Positions 1 to 8,218 are shown, counted from the stretch's first letter. The stretch is 32,614 nt of DNA from Myxococcales bacterium (GCA_020633315.1 JACKDV010000041.1:1-32614), one strand, 5' to 3'. Made by a program: numbers and translations. The notes: generated from the letters alone by a model not told the origin.

Positions 1-88
1 GCGGAGGAGGAGGGATTCGAACCCCCGGTGACATCGCTGCCACAACGGATTTCAAGTCCGCCACCATAGACCACTCGGACACTCCTCC
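1..88 (-). tRNA. tRNA-Ser (anticodon UGA)
   Basis: Read on the minus strand the segment folds as a class II tRNA. The acceptor arm GGAGGAG (88 downwards) pairs with CTCCTCC (9-3). The anticodon loop CTTGAAA (56-50) gives anticodon TGA. A long variable arm typical of Ser/Leu/Tyr tRNAs follows, then a T loop TTCGAAT. Discriminator G is at position 2 and the first C of a possibly encoded CCA is at position 1, so the 3' end touches the window edge. UGA reads serine UCA and, by wobble, other UCN codons. Confidence 0.95.
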
Positions 89-138
89 GGCTCGCGGACG
101 GTAGCCCAGGACGACCCCGCCCGCCAGATCCCCCAGCC

Positions 139-187
139 CTCGCCGCAGCCCCCTCGCCGCAGCCCCCTCGCCGCAGCCCCCTCGCCG
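139..187. repeat. 14-bp tandem repeat, 3.5 copies
   Basis: The unit CTCGCCGCAGCCCC occurs three times head to tail (139-152, 153-166, 167-180) with half a further unit at 181-187. It lies between the tRNA gene and the stop of the AraC-type gene. The period is not a multiple of three, so it is unlikely to be coding. Nothing else is visible in this gap. Confidence 0.85.
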
Positions 188-197
188 CCGAGACCCC

Positions 198-929
198 CTA
201 CCCCACCGCGTGCCGCCGGGCATACCGCTCGGGCGTGGTGCCCACCAGCTCGCGGAAGTCGGCGATGAGGTGGGCCTGGTCGTAGTACCCCGCCTCGATC
301 GCCCGCTCGGTCCAAGTCACGCTCCCGCCCGATCCCGCGAGCACCCGCTGGAGCCGAGCGATGCGCGCGAGCTCCTTGGGGGCGAGGCCGACGGTCTCGG
401 TGAAGACACGCCGAAGGTGACGCGCGCTCACGCCGAGCTCGGCAGCGAGCTCGGCCATGCGGGCCGGCGGGTCGTCACCGTGGAGCCGGGCAACGGCCCG
501 ACGAGCCAGCCGCGTGGATGCAGTCGCGGGACGAAGGCGCAGCCGCTGCACCAGGCCGTCCTCGAAGATGCGCCGCGCGTCGTCGAGCGAGTCGGCGGCG
601 ACGAGCCGATCGCGGAAACGTCGACCGTCCGCTCCCCAGACATCCTCGACCCGGGCGTAGCGATCGACCAGCTCGTGCGCGGCGATGCCGAGGAAGGGAG
701 CGCCCGCGCCGGGCTCGAAGTCGACGAGCACCCAGCGACGGGCCGGCGGCATGGCCTTGAACAGCGCACGGCTGCGCGGACCAGCGAGGCTGAGCTCGCC
801 GCGACCGTCCTCGTGCACGCGCAGCAGCATGCCGGTGGTGCCGTCGGGCAGCCGCTCGATCCGCGTGCCCGGCCGCACGCGCTCGCCGACGTGGATCGCT
901 CGCACGTGCTCGGTCAGCGCCGGGTGCAT
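198..929 (-). CDS. AraC-family transcriptional regulator
   Basis: 243 aa DNA-binding regulator, cytoplasmic. The C-terminal ~90 residues form the two helix-turn-helix units of the AraC/XylS family: the first around ARMAELAAELGVSARHLRR, the second around AIEAGYYDQAHLIADFRE, followed by the family ending GTTPERYARR. The N-terminal ~140 residues are the ligand-sensing/dimerisation part; nothing in them tells the ligand. The start at 929 has a G-rich stretch just upstream on the minus strand (930-933) as a weak ribosome-binding site. The gene is divergent from the short-chain dehydrogenase at 1015, with 85 bases between, so that enzyme is its most likely target (inference). A palindrome sits at 934-948 against its own start, which would suit autorepression. 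Family assignment is firm; the regulon is not known. Confidence 0.9.
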   Translation of the reverse strand: MHPALTEHVRAIHVGERVRPGTRIERLPDGTTGMLLRVHEDGRGELSLAGPRSRALFKAMPPARRWVLVDFEPGAGAPFLGIAAHELVDRYARVEDVWGADGRRFRDRLVAADSLDDARRIFEDGLVQRLRLRPATASTRLARRAVARLHGDDPPARMAELAAELGVSARHLRRVFTETVGLAPKELARIARLQRVLAGSGGSVTWTERAIEAGYYDQAHLIADFRELVGTTPERYARRHAVG

Positions 930-933
930 CCCC

Positions 934-948
934 GTCAGTCTGACAGAC
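934..948. promoter_or_regulatory. Palindrome in the araC/SDR divergent spacer (candidate operator)
   Basis: Two overlapping 11-bp palindromes with single-base centres are seen: GTCAGTCTGAC (934-944) and GTCTGACAGAC (938-948). They lie 5 bases upstream of the AraC-type start codon, over its ribosome-binding region, and about 67 bases upstream of the SDR start. The symmetry is seen directly; operator function is inferred. Confidence 0.4.
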
Positions 949-1014
949 CGATCCCGCCCACGGTACGTCCGCTTCTTCCAATCCCCATCCCTCGGCGGTT
1001 GCTACCCCGTAGGC

Positions 1015-1782
1015 ATGGATCTCGGACTGTCTGGGCGCGTGGTCATCGTCACCGGCGGCTCGCAGGGGATCGGCCGCGCCGCCGCCCTGCAATTCGCCGA
1101 CGAGGGCGCACGCGTGGTCATCACCTACCACCGCGAGCGAGAGCGAGCCGACGGCGTCGTGGCGGAGATCGAGGCCAAGGGCGGCGAGGCGCTCGCCCGG
1201 CCGATGGCGCTCGCGGACGCCGAGTCGATCCACGCCGTGGCCACGGCGGCGCTCGAGCGCTGGGATCGGATCGACGTATTGGTGAGCAACGCGGTGCAGT
1301 GGGGCAACCGAACGCCGTGGACGATGCCCGACTTCGAGGCGCTCGCGGTGGAGGAGTGGCTGCCCGTGCTGCGCTCGAACCTCGAGGGGGCGTACCACGC
1401 GACGCAGGCGGTGCTGCCCGCGATGCGCCGGGCGGGCTGGGGGCGAATCGTCAACGTGTCGTCGGGCATCGCGGTGGACGGCCTGCCGGGCGCAGGCCCC
1501 TACGCGGCGGCCAAGGGCGGCCTGCACGGGCTGACCCGCACGCTGGCCAGGGAGCTCGGCCCGGCGGGGATCCTGGTCAACGTGGTGATGCCCGGCTTCA
1601 CGCTCACCGAGCGCAACGCGGGTCGCATCCCCGACGAGCGACGGCGGCAGGTGGAGCAGGCCTCACCGATTCGCCGGATCCTGCCGCCCGAGGAGGTCGT
1701 GCCCTCGATCGTGTTCCTGTGCTCGGCGGTCAACACCGCGGTCACGGGGGAGATCTTGCGCGCCAGCGGCGGGATCACCTGA
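1015..1782 (+). CDS. SDR family NAD(P)-dependent oxidoreductase
   Basis: 255 aa classical short-chain dehydrogenase/reductase. The cofactor motif TGGSQGIG spans residues 13-20. SNAV at 91-94 replaces the usual NNAG. The catalytic Ser150, Tyr163 and Lys167 are present with the standard 13 and 4 residue spacings. After the active site come a PGF segment and a substrate lid; the C-terminus matches FabG-like enzymes (GEILRASGGIT). I chose ATG 1015 because the Rossmann strand begins seven residues later; the frame is open far upstream, but that part reads as non-coding shadow of the AraC gene. The substrate cannot be read from the sequence. The divergent AraC regulator suggests induction by a small molecule. 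Its stop is 29 bases from the stop of the convergent TPR gene. Confidence 0.9.
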   Translation: MDLGLSGRVVIVTGGSQGIGRAAALQFADEGARVVITYHRERERADGVVAEIEAKGGEALARPMALADAESIHAVATAALERWDRIDVLVSNAVQWGNRTPWTMPDFEALAVEEWLPVLRSNLEGAYHATQAVLPAMRRAGWGRIVNVSSGIAVDGLPGAGPYAAAKGGLHGLTRTLARELGPAGILVNVVMPGFTLTERNAGRIPDERRRQVEQASPIRRILPPEEVVPSIVFLCSAVNTAVTGEILRASGGIT

Positions 1783-1811
1783 GCGAGGGCGCCGGCCCAT
1801 AGAGCCGCTGC

Positions 1812-4800
1812 CTAGCCCCGAGCCAGGCGCTCGGCTTCCGCCCGCGAGACGTGCTCGGGCGAGGCCACCTCGAGGAAGCGCTCCGCGGTCTTCTTCGCGG
1901 CCGCGCCCTTGCCCGACTTGCTCTGCGCCCGGGCCAGGTCCATCAGCGCGTCGGCGTACCAGTGGTCCTCGGGCGTGCCGAGCTCCACCGCCTTCTGCAG
2001 GGCGGCGATCGCCTCCGCGTGCTTGTTGCGGAACTCGTGGAAGCGACCCTCCTCGGCGTAGGCGAAGCCGTGCTTCGGATCGATGGAGGTCGCCTCGCGC
2101 AGGCTGGCGATGGCCTCGGCGTACTTGCCCAGCGCGTGCTGGGCGATGCCGATGTTGACCCACACCTCGGGGTACCACGGGGCCCCCCTGGCCTCGGGGG
2201 CGTCGGCCACCTTGCGCAGCTCGGTGATGCCCTTGCCGTTGGCTCCGTCGTAGACGAGCTTGCGGCCGAGCAGGAAGCGGGCCTCGTGCAGCTCGGGCTG
2301 CAGGGAGAGCGCCCGCCGGTACTCGGGCAGCGCGTCGTCGTGCTTGCCGTTGAACTCGAGGATCTTGCCGCGCACGAGCATCAGCTCGGGCTCGGGCCGC
2401 GAGGGGCGGGCCCGCTCGATCTCCACGAGGGCATCGACGGGCTTGCCCTCGGCGATCAGCACCTGCGACATCAACATGTGAGCCTCCCAGTCGGCGGGAC
2501 GCCGAGCCAGGGCCGCCTCGATGAGCGCCCGCGCCTCCTCGGTGCGCCCCTGCTGGAGCCGCAGCCGCGCGCCGATGGTGAGCAGGTCGTCGGCGGTCTG
2601 ATCGCCCCGCAGGCGATCGCCCACCAGCCGCTCGAGCGCGTCGAAGTCCCCCTCGGCCACGTAGAGCCGACCCAGCGGCGCGGCCAGGCCCGGGAAGCCG
2701 CCGGTGCGCTCGAACACGGCGACGAGATCGCTGCGCCCCTCGGCGAGCCGGCCCTCCTGCACCCGCAGCGCGCCGCGGCGGATCTGGGCCCGGTTGTCGT
2801 CGGGCGCCACCTCGAGCGCGCGGTCGAGGGCGGCGAGGGCCGCGTTGCGCTCGCCGGCGGCCTCGTGCAGCTCGGCCTTGGCCACGAGCAGCCGCGCCTG
2901 GTCCTGGCTGCGACCGTCGGCCTCGGCGGCGGTGCGGGCCGCCTCGAGCACGGCGAGGGCCTCGGGGAGCTGCTTGGCGTCGCCGAGCAGCACCGCCTCG
3001 CCCACCGCAGCGTCGACGGAGGCGGGGTCGAGCTTGCGCGCAGCCGCGAAGTCGGCCTGCCCCTCGTCCACCTCGAGCCGCATGGTGTGGGCCTTGCCCT
3101 TGGTGATCAGCACCCGCGGATCCTCGGGCAGCGAGGGCGCGAGGGTGCCCAGCACCTGCAGCGCGATGTCGATGTCACCGCTGGCCACGGCGACCTCGGC
3201 CTGCAGGAGCTGGATCTCCAGGTCCTGGGGGTGCTCGCGCACCAGCGCCGAGACGGCACTGCTGGCGTCGTTGAGGCGGTTGGCCTGCACCAGCGCCCGG
3301 ATGCGCTCCATCTGCACCGGCGGCTGCTCGGCGATCCGCTCGAGCGCGGCGTCGTAGTCGGCCAGCGCCCCCTGCTCGTCGCCCTGGGCCAGGCGCACGC
3401 GGGCCCGCTGCACGAAGGACCACGACTGCACGCCGAGGTCGTCGGTGCCCTCGGGATCGATGGCATCGATCGCCCGCCGAGCCAGCACGAGCTGACCGGT
3501 CCGCAGCGCGGTCTGGGCCAGCAGCGCCTGCAGGCCGGCGTGCGAAGGCGTGCCCTCCACCGCCGCCTGGATCTCGGGCAGCGCGGCCACGGGATCGCGC
3601 TCGGCCTCCACGGCCAGGCCCAGGTGTCGCGCGGAGATCTCGTCGGCCAGCGCGTCGCGGACCGCCTTGGCCTCGGCCGCGGCCTCGTCGAGCTCACCCC
3701 GCTCCAGGTGCAGCCAGCCGCGATACAGGCGGGTGCGCAGGTCGTCGTCGCCGGTGCCGAGGGCCTTGGCCGCGCCGTCGAGGTTGCCGGCGACCAGCGA
3801 GGCCAGGCCGATCACCCGCTGCACGAACGGCGCCGTCTCGGCCACGTGGGGCTGCAGCGCCGCGCCGGCCTCGGTGGTCAGCGCGGGGTTGGGGCCATAG
3901 TGGTAGCTCAGCAGCAGCGCGGCCTCGGCCGCCCCCACCGTGTCACCGGCCTCGCTCGCCTCGGCCCGCGCCTGCAGGTAGGCCTCGGGCGTGTGCTTGG
4001 CCATGATGGCGAGCACGGCATGGCTGCGCTCGGCCAGGGCGGTGGGCGGCGGGGTCTCGCTGCCGTCATCGGCCGCGGCCTTGCCCCCGTCCTCGCCCTC
4101 GGGCTGCTTCTTCTTCACGCCGCGCCCGGCCGAGGGCTGCGGCTCGTCGGGATCGAGCAGCCCCGAGTAGAGCACGCCCGCGCCCGCGAGCCCGAGCACG
4201 AGCAGGCCACCCACCAGGTAGAGCACGCCGCGCGAGACGGCGGGACGAGGGGCGGCCGCCCGCGGGGCGACGGCCATGCCGGGGGTGGGCCCGGGCATGG
4301 GTGGTCCGGCGACCCCCGGTGCCCCCGCGACGGGAGGACCCTGCATCGCCATGCCCGGACCCGAGTGGCCGCGCATGCGAGGCTGGGGCAGGTCGCCGGG
4401 CGCCAGCTCGTTGCCGGCGAGCTTGGGTCGGACGTCGAGGTTGGCCGGCGCCACGTCGAGGTTGGCGGGAGTCACTCCCAGCTCGGCGGGTCGCAGGTCT
4501 TGGTTGCCGTACGCGGGTCGAAGATCTTGGTTGCCGTACGCGGGCCGAAGATCTTGGTTGCCGTACGCGGGCCGCAGGTCCTGACCGCTGCTGGGCGCGG
4601 GCAGGTCGGCGGGGATCGGCAGGTCGTCGAAGCCCGCGTCGATCGAGACCCCGCCCTCGGCCAGCGGCAGGTCGAGCTCGACCGCCTCGGGGAGGCCTTC
4701 GTCGAAGGCGGGGCCCATCGCGGCGGCCCGGGCCTCGTCCACGGGCACGGGCAGGTCGAGCTCGTAGTCGTCGGCGGGAGGCGGGCCCGCGGGGGGCGGG

Positions 4801-5408
4801 CCCATGGGCGCGGCCCGAGCGGGAGGCGGGCGCGGAGGGCCACCGCGACCGCGCGGGCCCGCGACCGGGCGCGGCAGGTTGGAGGTGACCCCTCGCGGCT
4901 CGATGACGGGCGTGGGCAGATCGACCGCCGGATCGCGCGGCGTGGTCACGGGGCTCGGTAGATCGGCGTCCGGCTCGTAGAGGCTGGGCTCGGACAGCCC
5001 GAAGTCGTCGGGCATGTCGATCGCGGGCGGGGGCTCGGCGGCCGGGGGCCGACCGGGCGTGCCTCCGAAGTCGAGCTCGAGCGAGCCTCCACCACTGCCA
5101 CCGCCGAGGTCGAGCTCGTTGTGCCGCATCTCGTCCAGCCCGATCGATGGCGGGCCCGAGGGCGCGCCGGAGGGCGGGGGCGGAGGCGGCTGGCGACGTC
5201 GCGGCGCCTGCAGGGTGGGCCGCTCCATCCCCGAGGTGCTGTCCTCGGGCACGAAGATGGCGCCCACGCCCGACTCTCCGGGCGTGCCCGCGAATCCCGG
5301 CGGCGCGCCGAAGCCAGTGGAGGTGAGCGAGGCCCCGCAGTAGGGGCAGTGCGGCGGTGTGGGCCGGCTCGCGTCGAGCGCGGAGCCGCAGCTTGGGCAC
5401 GCGTGCAT
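1812..5408 (-). CDS. Zinc-ribbon / proline-rich / single-TM / TPR protein
   Basis: 1198 aa membrane-anchored scaffold-like protein. Residues 4-24 form a zinc ribbon (CPSC, then CPYC). Residues ~30-385 are low-complexity, rich in Pro, Ala and Asp, with repeated DLPxPV-type motifs and three 9-residue NQDLRPAYG-type units (276-302). A single hydrophobic segment lies at ~390-415 and is followed by a basic/acidic linker. From ~440 to the end there are many TPR-like helical pairs (for example the A-L-G-K-Y-A-E-A-I type near the C-terminus). The expected topology is N-terminus inside and TPRs outside. Similar zinc-ribbon plus DLPxPV-repeat proteins are found in myxobacteria, some linked to gliding motility; whether this one is linked is inference. 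ATG 5408 is chosen because the zinc ribbon starts there. The open frame continues to 6887, but that part is the antisense of the HD gene. Confidence 0.85.
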   Translation of the reverse strand: MHACPSCGSALDASRPTPPHCPYCGASLTSTGFGAPPGFAGTPGESGVGAIFVPEDSTSGMERPTLQAPRRRQPPPPPPSGAPSGPPSIGLDEMRHNELDLGGGSGGGSLELDFGGTPGRPPAAEPPPAIDMPDDFGLSEPSLYEPDADLPSPVTTPRDPAVDLPTPVIEPRGVTSNLPRPVAGPRGRGGPPRPPPARAAPMGPPPAGPPPADDYELDLPVPVDEARAAAMGPAFDEGLPEAVELDLPLAEGGVSIDAGFDDLPIPADLPAPSSGQDLRPAYGNQDLRPAYGNQDLRPAYGNQDLRPAELGVTPANLDVAPANLDVRPKLAGNELAPGDLPQPRMRGHSGPGMAMQGPPVAGAPGVAGPPMPGPTPGMAVAPRAAAPRPAVSRGVLYLVGGLLVLGLAGAGVLYSGLLDPDEPQPSAGRGVKKKQPEGEDGGKAAADDGSETPPPTALAERSHAVLAIMAKHTPEAYLQARAEASEAGDTVGAAEAALLLSYHYGPNPALTTEAGAALQPHVAETAPFVQRVIGLASLVAGNLDGAAKALGTGDDDLRTRLYRGWLHLERGELDEAAAEAKAVRDALADEISARHLGLAVEAERDPVAALPEIQAAVEGTPSHAGLQALLAQTALRTGQLVLARRAIDAIDPEGTDDLGVQSWSFVQRARVRLAQGDEQGALADYDAALERIAEQPPVQMERIRALVQANRLNDASSAVSALVREHPQDLEIQLLQAEVAVASGDIDIALQVLGTLAPSLPEDPRVLITKGKAHTMRLEVDEGQADFAAARKLDPASVDAAVGEAVLLGDAKQLPEALAVLEAARTAAEADGRSQDQARLLVAKAELHEAAGERNAALAALDRALEVAPDDNRAQIRRGALRVQEGRLAEGRSDLVAVFERTGGFPGLAAPLGRLYVAEGDFDALERLVGDRLRGDQTADDLLTIGARLRLQQGRTEEARALIEAALARRPADWEAHMLMSQVLIAEGKPVDALVEIERARPSRPEPELMLVRGKILEFNGKHDDALPEYRRALSLQPELHEARFLLGRKLVYDGANGKGITELRKVADAPEARGAPWYPEVWVNIGIAQHALGKYAEAIASLREATSIDPKHGFAYAEEGRFHEFRNKHAEAIAALQKAVELGTPEDHWYADALMDLARAQSKSGKGAAAKKTAERFLEVASPEHVSRAEAERLARG
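4501..4581. repeat. 27-bp in-frame tandem repeat, 3 copies
   Basis: Three near-identical 27-bp units (4501-4527, 4528-4554, 4555-4581), with a diverged partial unit beside them, encode a 9-residue peptide repeat of the NQDLRPAYG type inside the TPR protein. Copies differ by one to three bases. The adjoining stretch codes for looser NLDVxPA repeats. The period is a multiple of three, so copy-number change would keep the frame. Confidence 0.9.
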
Positions 5409-5519
5409 GGAGGTCGGAACGGCGCCAAGGGTACCACGGGCCTGCCCGGTCGCATCGAGGGGCCTCGCTCGGCGCCGCGACCGGCCCGGTGGTGGTGGCC
5501 AGGGCGGGGGCGGCCGGGT

Positions 5520-6800
5520 ATGACAGGGGCCGTGATCCTGCGCGACCCCGTCCACGGCCTGATCTCCTTCGAGGGCGAGGTCGAGGGCGTGGTGGAGCAG
5601 CTCATGAACACCCGCGAGGTCCAGCGCCTGCGGCGGATCCGGGCCCTGGGGCACGCCTCGCTGGCCTTCCCCGGGGCCGAGCACTCGCGCTTCGCCCATG
5701 CGGTGGGCTCGGCCCACGTGATGAAGCGGTACCTCGACCGGGTGCGGCGGCTCGCGTCCGACATCCCCGCCTCCGACCGCATCGACGACGACATGGCCCG
5801 GGTGGCCCTGGCCGCGGCCCTGCTGCACGACGTGGGGCACGGTCCGTTCAGCCACACCTTCGAGGTGGTGCTGCCCGAGGCCCGCGCCCACGAGGAGTGG
5901 AGCTCGTCGATCCTGCTCGACCCGGACACCGAGGTGCACCAGGTGCTGCGAGGGCTCGACCCCCGCGTGCCCGAGCTGGTCGAGGGCCTGGTGCACGGCC
6001 GCAGCCCCATCCCCCACCTCGCCCGCGCGGTGTCGGGCACCTTCGACGTCGATCGCTGCGACTACCTGCTGCGCGACTCGTACATGACCGGCGTGCGCTA
6101 CGGCCTGCTCGACCTCGACTGGCTGCTCGCCGCGCTGCGCCTGTACCTGCCGCCCGGCGGCAAGGCGGCCACCCTGGCCGTGGACGGCGAGAAGGGCCTG
6201 ACCGCGGTGGAGGGCTTCTTCCTCAACCGCCTGTACATGTACCGGCAGGTGTACCTGCACAAGGCCGTGCGGGCGGCCGATGCGGTGTCGCGGGCGCTGT
6301 TCTCCCGGCTGCGTCACCTGGATCCGCAGCCCGGCACGCCCCCTGCCCTCGAGTCGCTGCTGCGCGGCCAGACCGTGAGCACCGGGTCGTTCCTCGAGCT
6401 CGACGACGCCTCGCTGCACGCCGCGATCCGAAGCTGGGCCGACGGCAGCGATCCGATCCTGTGCGACCTGGCCACCCGCCTGCGAGACCGCCGGCTGTTC
6501 AAGACCATGCGCCTGCGCCCCGACGTGAGCCCCGAGCACGCGCGCGCGCGCCTGCACCAGGTGCTGCGCGACGCCGGCTGGGAGCCCGAGTACGCGGGCG
6601 GGGTGGATCGGGTGAAGATCGACGCCTACCTCGAGGACGAGGCGCTGATGGTGCTCGGCAGCCGCGGCACCCTGCAGCGCCTGCTCGATGCCTCGCCCGT
6701 GATGCACGGCCTGAGCCAGGAGAGCTTCGTGCACTACCGAGCGCTGTTCCCCGGCGAGCTCCGCCAGACCGTGGCCGCCGCGCTCGAGGACCTGCGCTGA
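5520..6800 (+). CDS. HD-domain phosphohydrolase (dNTPase-like, COG1078 type)
   Basis: 426 aa cytoplasmic metal-dependent phosphohydrolase. The N-terminus (RDPVHGLISF) and then HSRFAH (H55, H60), LLHDVGHGPFSH (H103-D104, H107, H112) and DVDRCDYLLRD (D176-D186) are the successive metal-binding and active-site motifs of the SAMHD1/dGTPase-like HD family. The length fits bacterial members of ~420 aa. Family members hydrolyse dNTPs or related phosphoesters; the substrate here is not decided by sequence. Start ATG 5520 places the RDPVHG motif at residues 8-13, as in relatives. It is divergent from the zinc-ribbon/TPR gene with 111 bases between. The reading frame ends at 6800, and the following 137 bases turn AT-rich before the next gene. 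Confidence 0.9.
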   Translation: MTGAVILRDPVHGLISFEGEVEGVVEQLMNTREVQRLRRIRALGHASLAFPGAEHSRFAHAVGSAHVMKRYLDRVRRLASDIPASDRIDDDMARVALAAALLHDVGHGPFSHTFEVVLPEARAHEEWSSSILLDPDTEVHQVLRGLDPRVPELVEGLVHGRSPIPHLARAVSGTFDVDRCDYLLRDSYMTGVRYGLLDLDWLLAALRLYLPPGGKAATLAVDGEKGLTAVEGFFLNRLYMYRQVYLHKAVRAADAVSRALFSRLRHLDPQPGTPPALESLLRGQTVSTGSFLELDDASLHAAIRSWADGSDPILCDLATRLRDRRLFKTMRLRPDVSPEHARARLHQVLRDAGWEPEYAGGVDRVKIDAYLEDEALMVLGSRGTLQRLLDASPVMHGLSQESFVHYRALFPGELRQTVAAALEDLR

Positions 6801-6903
6801 GCCAGCAGGACGAGATCGCGCTTCATCCGCCCCGGAAACCCATTGCTCATCAAGATCAGTGCCTCGAATTTTCCGAAGCAAAAACATATACCTGCAAGGA
6901 ATT

Positions 6904-6925
6904 ATCGAAAATCTAGATTCTCGAT
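6904..6925. promoter_or_regulatory. 22-bp near-perfect palindrome (candidate operator)
   Basis: The half-site ATCGAAAATCT is followed directly by AGATTCTCGAT. Ten of eleven pairs are symmetric, centred on CTAG. It lies in a strikingly AT-rich stretch (about 6840-6930) and ends 12 bases before the GTG start of the winged-helix gene at 6938. This is where an autoregulating antitoxin or repressor would bind. The symmetry is seen directly; the role is inferred from position. No convincing -35/-10 pair was found in the stretch. Confidence 0.55.
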
Positions 6926-6937
6926 TACCCTCGTCGA

Positions 6938-7444
6938 GTGCTGAAGTCTCAGGACGTTCTCGTAGCGCTGAAGCTCGCGGCTCACCGCGACGGCCAGTGG
7001 CGCTACGAGGAGCTGTCGGAGGAGCTGGGGCTCTCCTACGGTGTCACTTTCGATGCGGTGAAGAGGGGCAGTGCCTGTGGCCTGATCGACCAACGAAATC
7101 AGCGAGCCATCGTCCCTGCGCTCCTCGAGCTCCTCGTGCATGGTCTTCGCTACGTGTTCCCTCCCGTGCGCGGTCCACTGCGCCGGGGCATCCCAACGGG
7201 TCCATCTGCATCGCCGCTCCTCGAGCGACTGGCGACGTCCGAGCCGATGCCGATCGTCTGGCCCCATCCCAAGGGCGCCGTGAGGGGCGAGTCCCTCGCG
7301 CCCCTGCACGAGGCGGCTCCCGAGGCCGCGCGGCGAGATCCCGAGCTCTATGCGTTGCTGGCCGTCGTCGATGGGATTCGCCTCGGAGGAGCGCGTGTCC
7401 GTGCGGTCGCCACCGAGGTGCTCGAGGAGCTCCTCTCACCATGA
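6938..7444 (+). CDS. Winged-helix regulator/antitoxin-like partner of a nucleotidyltransferase
   Basis: 168 aa. The N-terminal ~55 residues (VLVALKLAAHRDGQWRYEEL, then SEELGLSYGVTFDAVKRG) form a winged-helix DNA-binding unit. The rest contains the conserved-looking LLVHGLRYVFPP and EAARRDPELYALLAVVDGIR stretches. I recognise the layout as the family that is habitually paired with an AbiEii-type nucleotidyltransferase, which is what follows. The pair overlaps by four bases (ATGA, 7441-7444), so they are translationally coupled. The GTG start at 6938 has no clear Shine-Dalgarno sequence. The 22-bp palindrome just upstream is a likely autoregulatory site. Base composition, in the upstream region and in codon choice, is less GC-rich than in neighbouring genes, which fits a mobile defence-type module (inference). 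An antitoxin role is by analogy only. Confidence 0.75.
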   Translation: MLKSQDVLVALKLAAHRDGQWRYEELSEELGLSYGVTFDAVKRGSACGLIDQRNQRAIVPALLELLVHGLRYVFPPVRGPLRRGIPTGPSASPLLERLATSEPMPIVWPHPKGAVRGESLAPLHEAAPEAARRDPELYALLAVVDGIRLGGARVRAVATEVLEELLSP

Positions 7445-8135
7445 GCGAGGCGCGGTCTCCCGAGGAGCTGCTCACGAGCGTCGGAGAGCTGCTGGCTCGC
7501 TTGCCTCGAAGGGTGGTGTTCATCGGCGGTGCGACGACGGGCCTCTACCTCACCGACCCCGCGGCACCGTCCGTTCGCTCGACGACCGACGTGGACGTGG
7601 TGGTCGATGTCGCCTCCTATGCGGAGTACAGCGGGCTGCTCCGAGATGCGCTGAGGAGGCTCGGTGCGCGCGAGGACACACGCGAGGATGCACCTCTTTG
7701 TCGGTGGACGCTCGCCGAGGTCTCCGTGGACGTCATGCGCCCAGCGAGCGAGTGCTCGGCTTCACCAATCGCTGGTACCCCCGCGTCCTCGAGAACCCCA
7801 AGCCGTACACGCTGCGAGACGGCACCGAGATCCTCGTGACCACGGGCCCCTTGTTCCTCGCGACCAAGGTGGAGGCCTTCAACGGGCGAGGCCGAGGGGA
7901 CTTCATGTCGAGCAAGGACATGGAGGACATCATCATCCTCTTCGACGGGCGGAGCGAGATCGTCGACGAGCTGCGAGCGGCGGAGCCCGAGCTGCGTCGG
8001 TTCATCCAGCAGGCCTGTGCCAAGTGGCTCGAGCATCGCGACTTCGACTACGTCGTCCAGGGAACCGTCGAGGAGGGACGCTCCGACGAGGTCCTCGAGC
8101 GCATTCGGATCGTCGCCACCCTCGACCACGCGTGA
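7441..8135 (+). pseudogene. Frameshifted AbiEii-type nucleotidyltransferase (toxin-like)
   Basis: The first part (7441 to about 7737) encodes GGATTGLYLTD and then STTDVDVVVDV, the glycine pair and D-x-D metal site of the MNT nucleotidyltransferase fold, and reaches VSVDVM. Continuity is then lost: the family-typical VLGFTNRWYPRVLE, FLATKVEAFNGRGRGDF and SKDMEDIIILFDGR blocks follow in another frame, which stays open to the TGA at 8133-8135. Adding one base within about 7738-7742 (for example an extra C after ATG) would restore one ORF of about 232 codons. Unrepaired, the first frame runs to a stop at 7839 and lacks the C-terminal half. Either the toxin-like gene is inactivated, or the assembly has a one-base error in a GC-rich run. 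Translation is coupled to the preceding regulator. Confidence 0.8.
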
Positions 8136-8218
8136 CCGGTGACCTCGACATGCGGCTCGCTCCGCCGGTCAACGGACCGAGCTGGCGCCGAGATCCATGG
8201 TGACGATATCTTCGGCCC

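Noticed and set aside
685..1014. N-terminal extension of the SDR frame to 685
   Set aside because: It overlaps the AraC-type gene antisense and is not SDR-like; the Rossmann motif is correctly placed from ATG 1015.
475..1527. A long minus-strand frame across the AraC/SDR region
   Set aside because: It is an antisense/shifted shadow with Arg/Ala/Gly-rich, His-rich translation typical of GC-rich non-coding frames; the real genes on both strands explain the region.
4501..4581. Repeat array as a CRISPR
   Set aside because: Units are contiguous with no spacers and are in frame within a gene.
5409..6887. Upstream extension of the zinc-ribbon/TPR frame to 6887
   Set aside because: It reads antisense through the HD phosphohydrolase; the zinc ribbon marks the true N-terminus at 5408.
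7441..8135. Programmed -1 frameshift in the nucleotidyltransferase
   Set aside because: No heptameric slippery sequence or clear downstream stem at 7735-7745; mutation or sequencing error is simpler.
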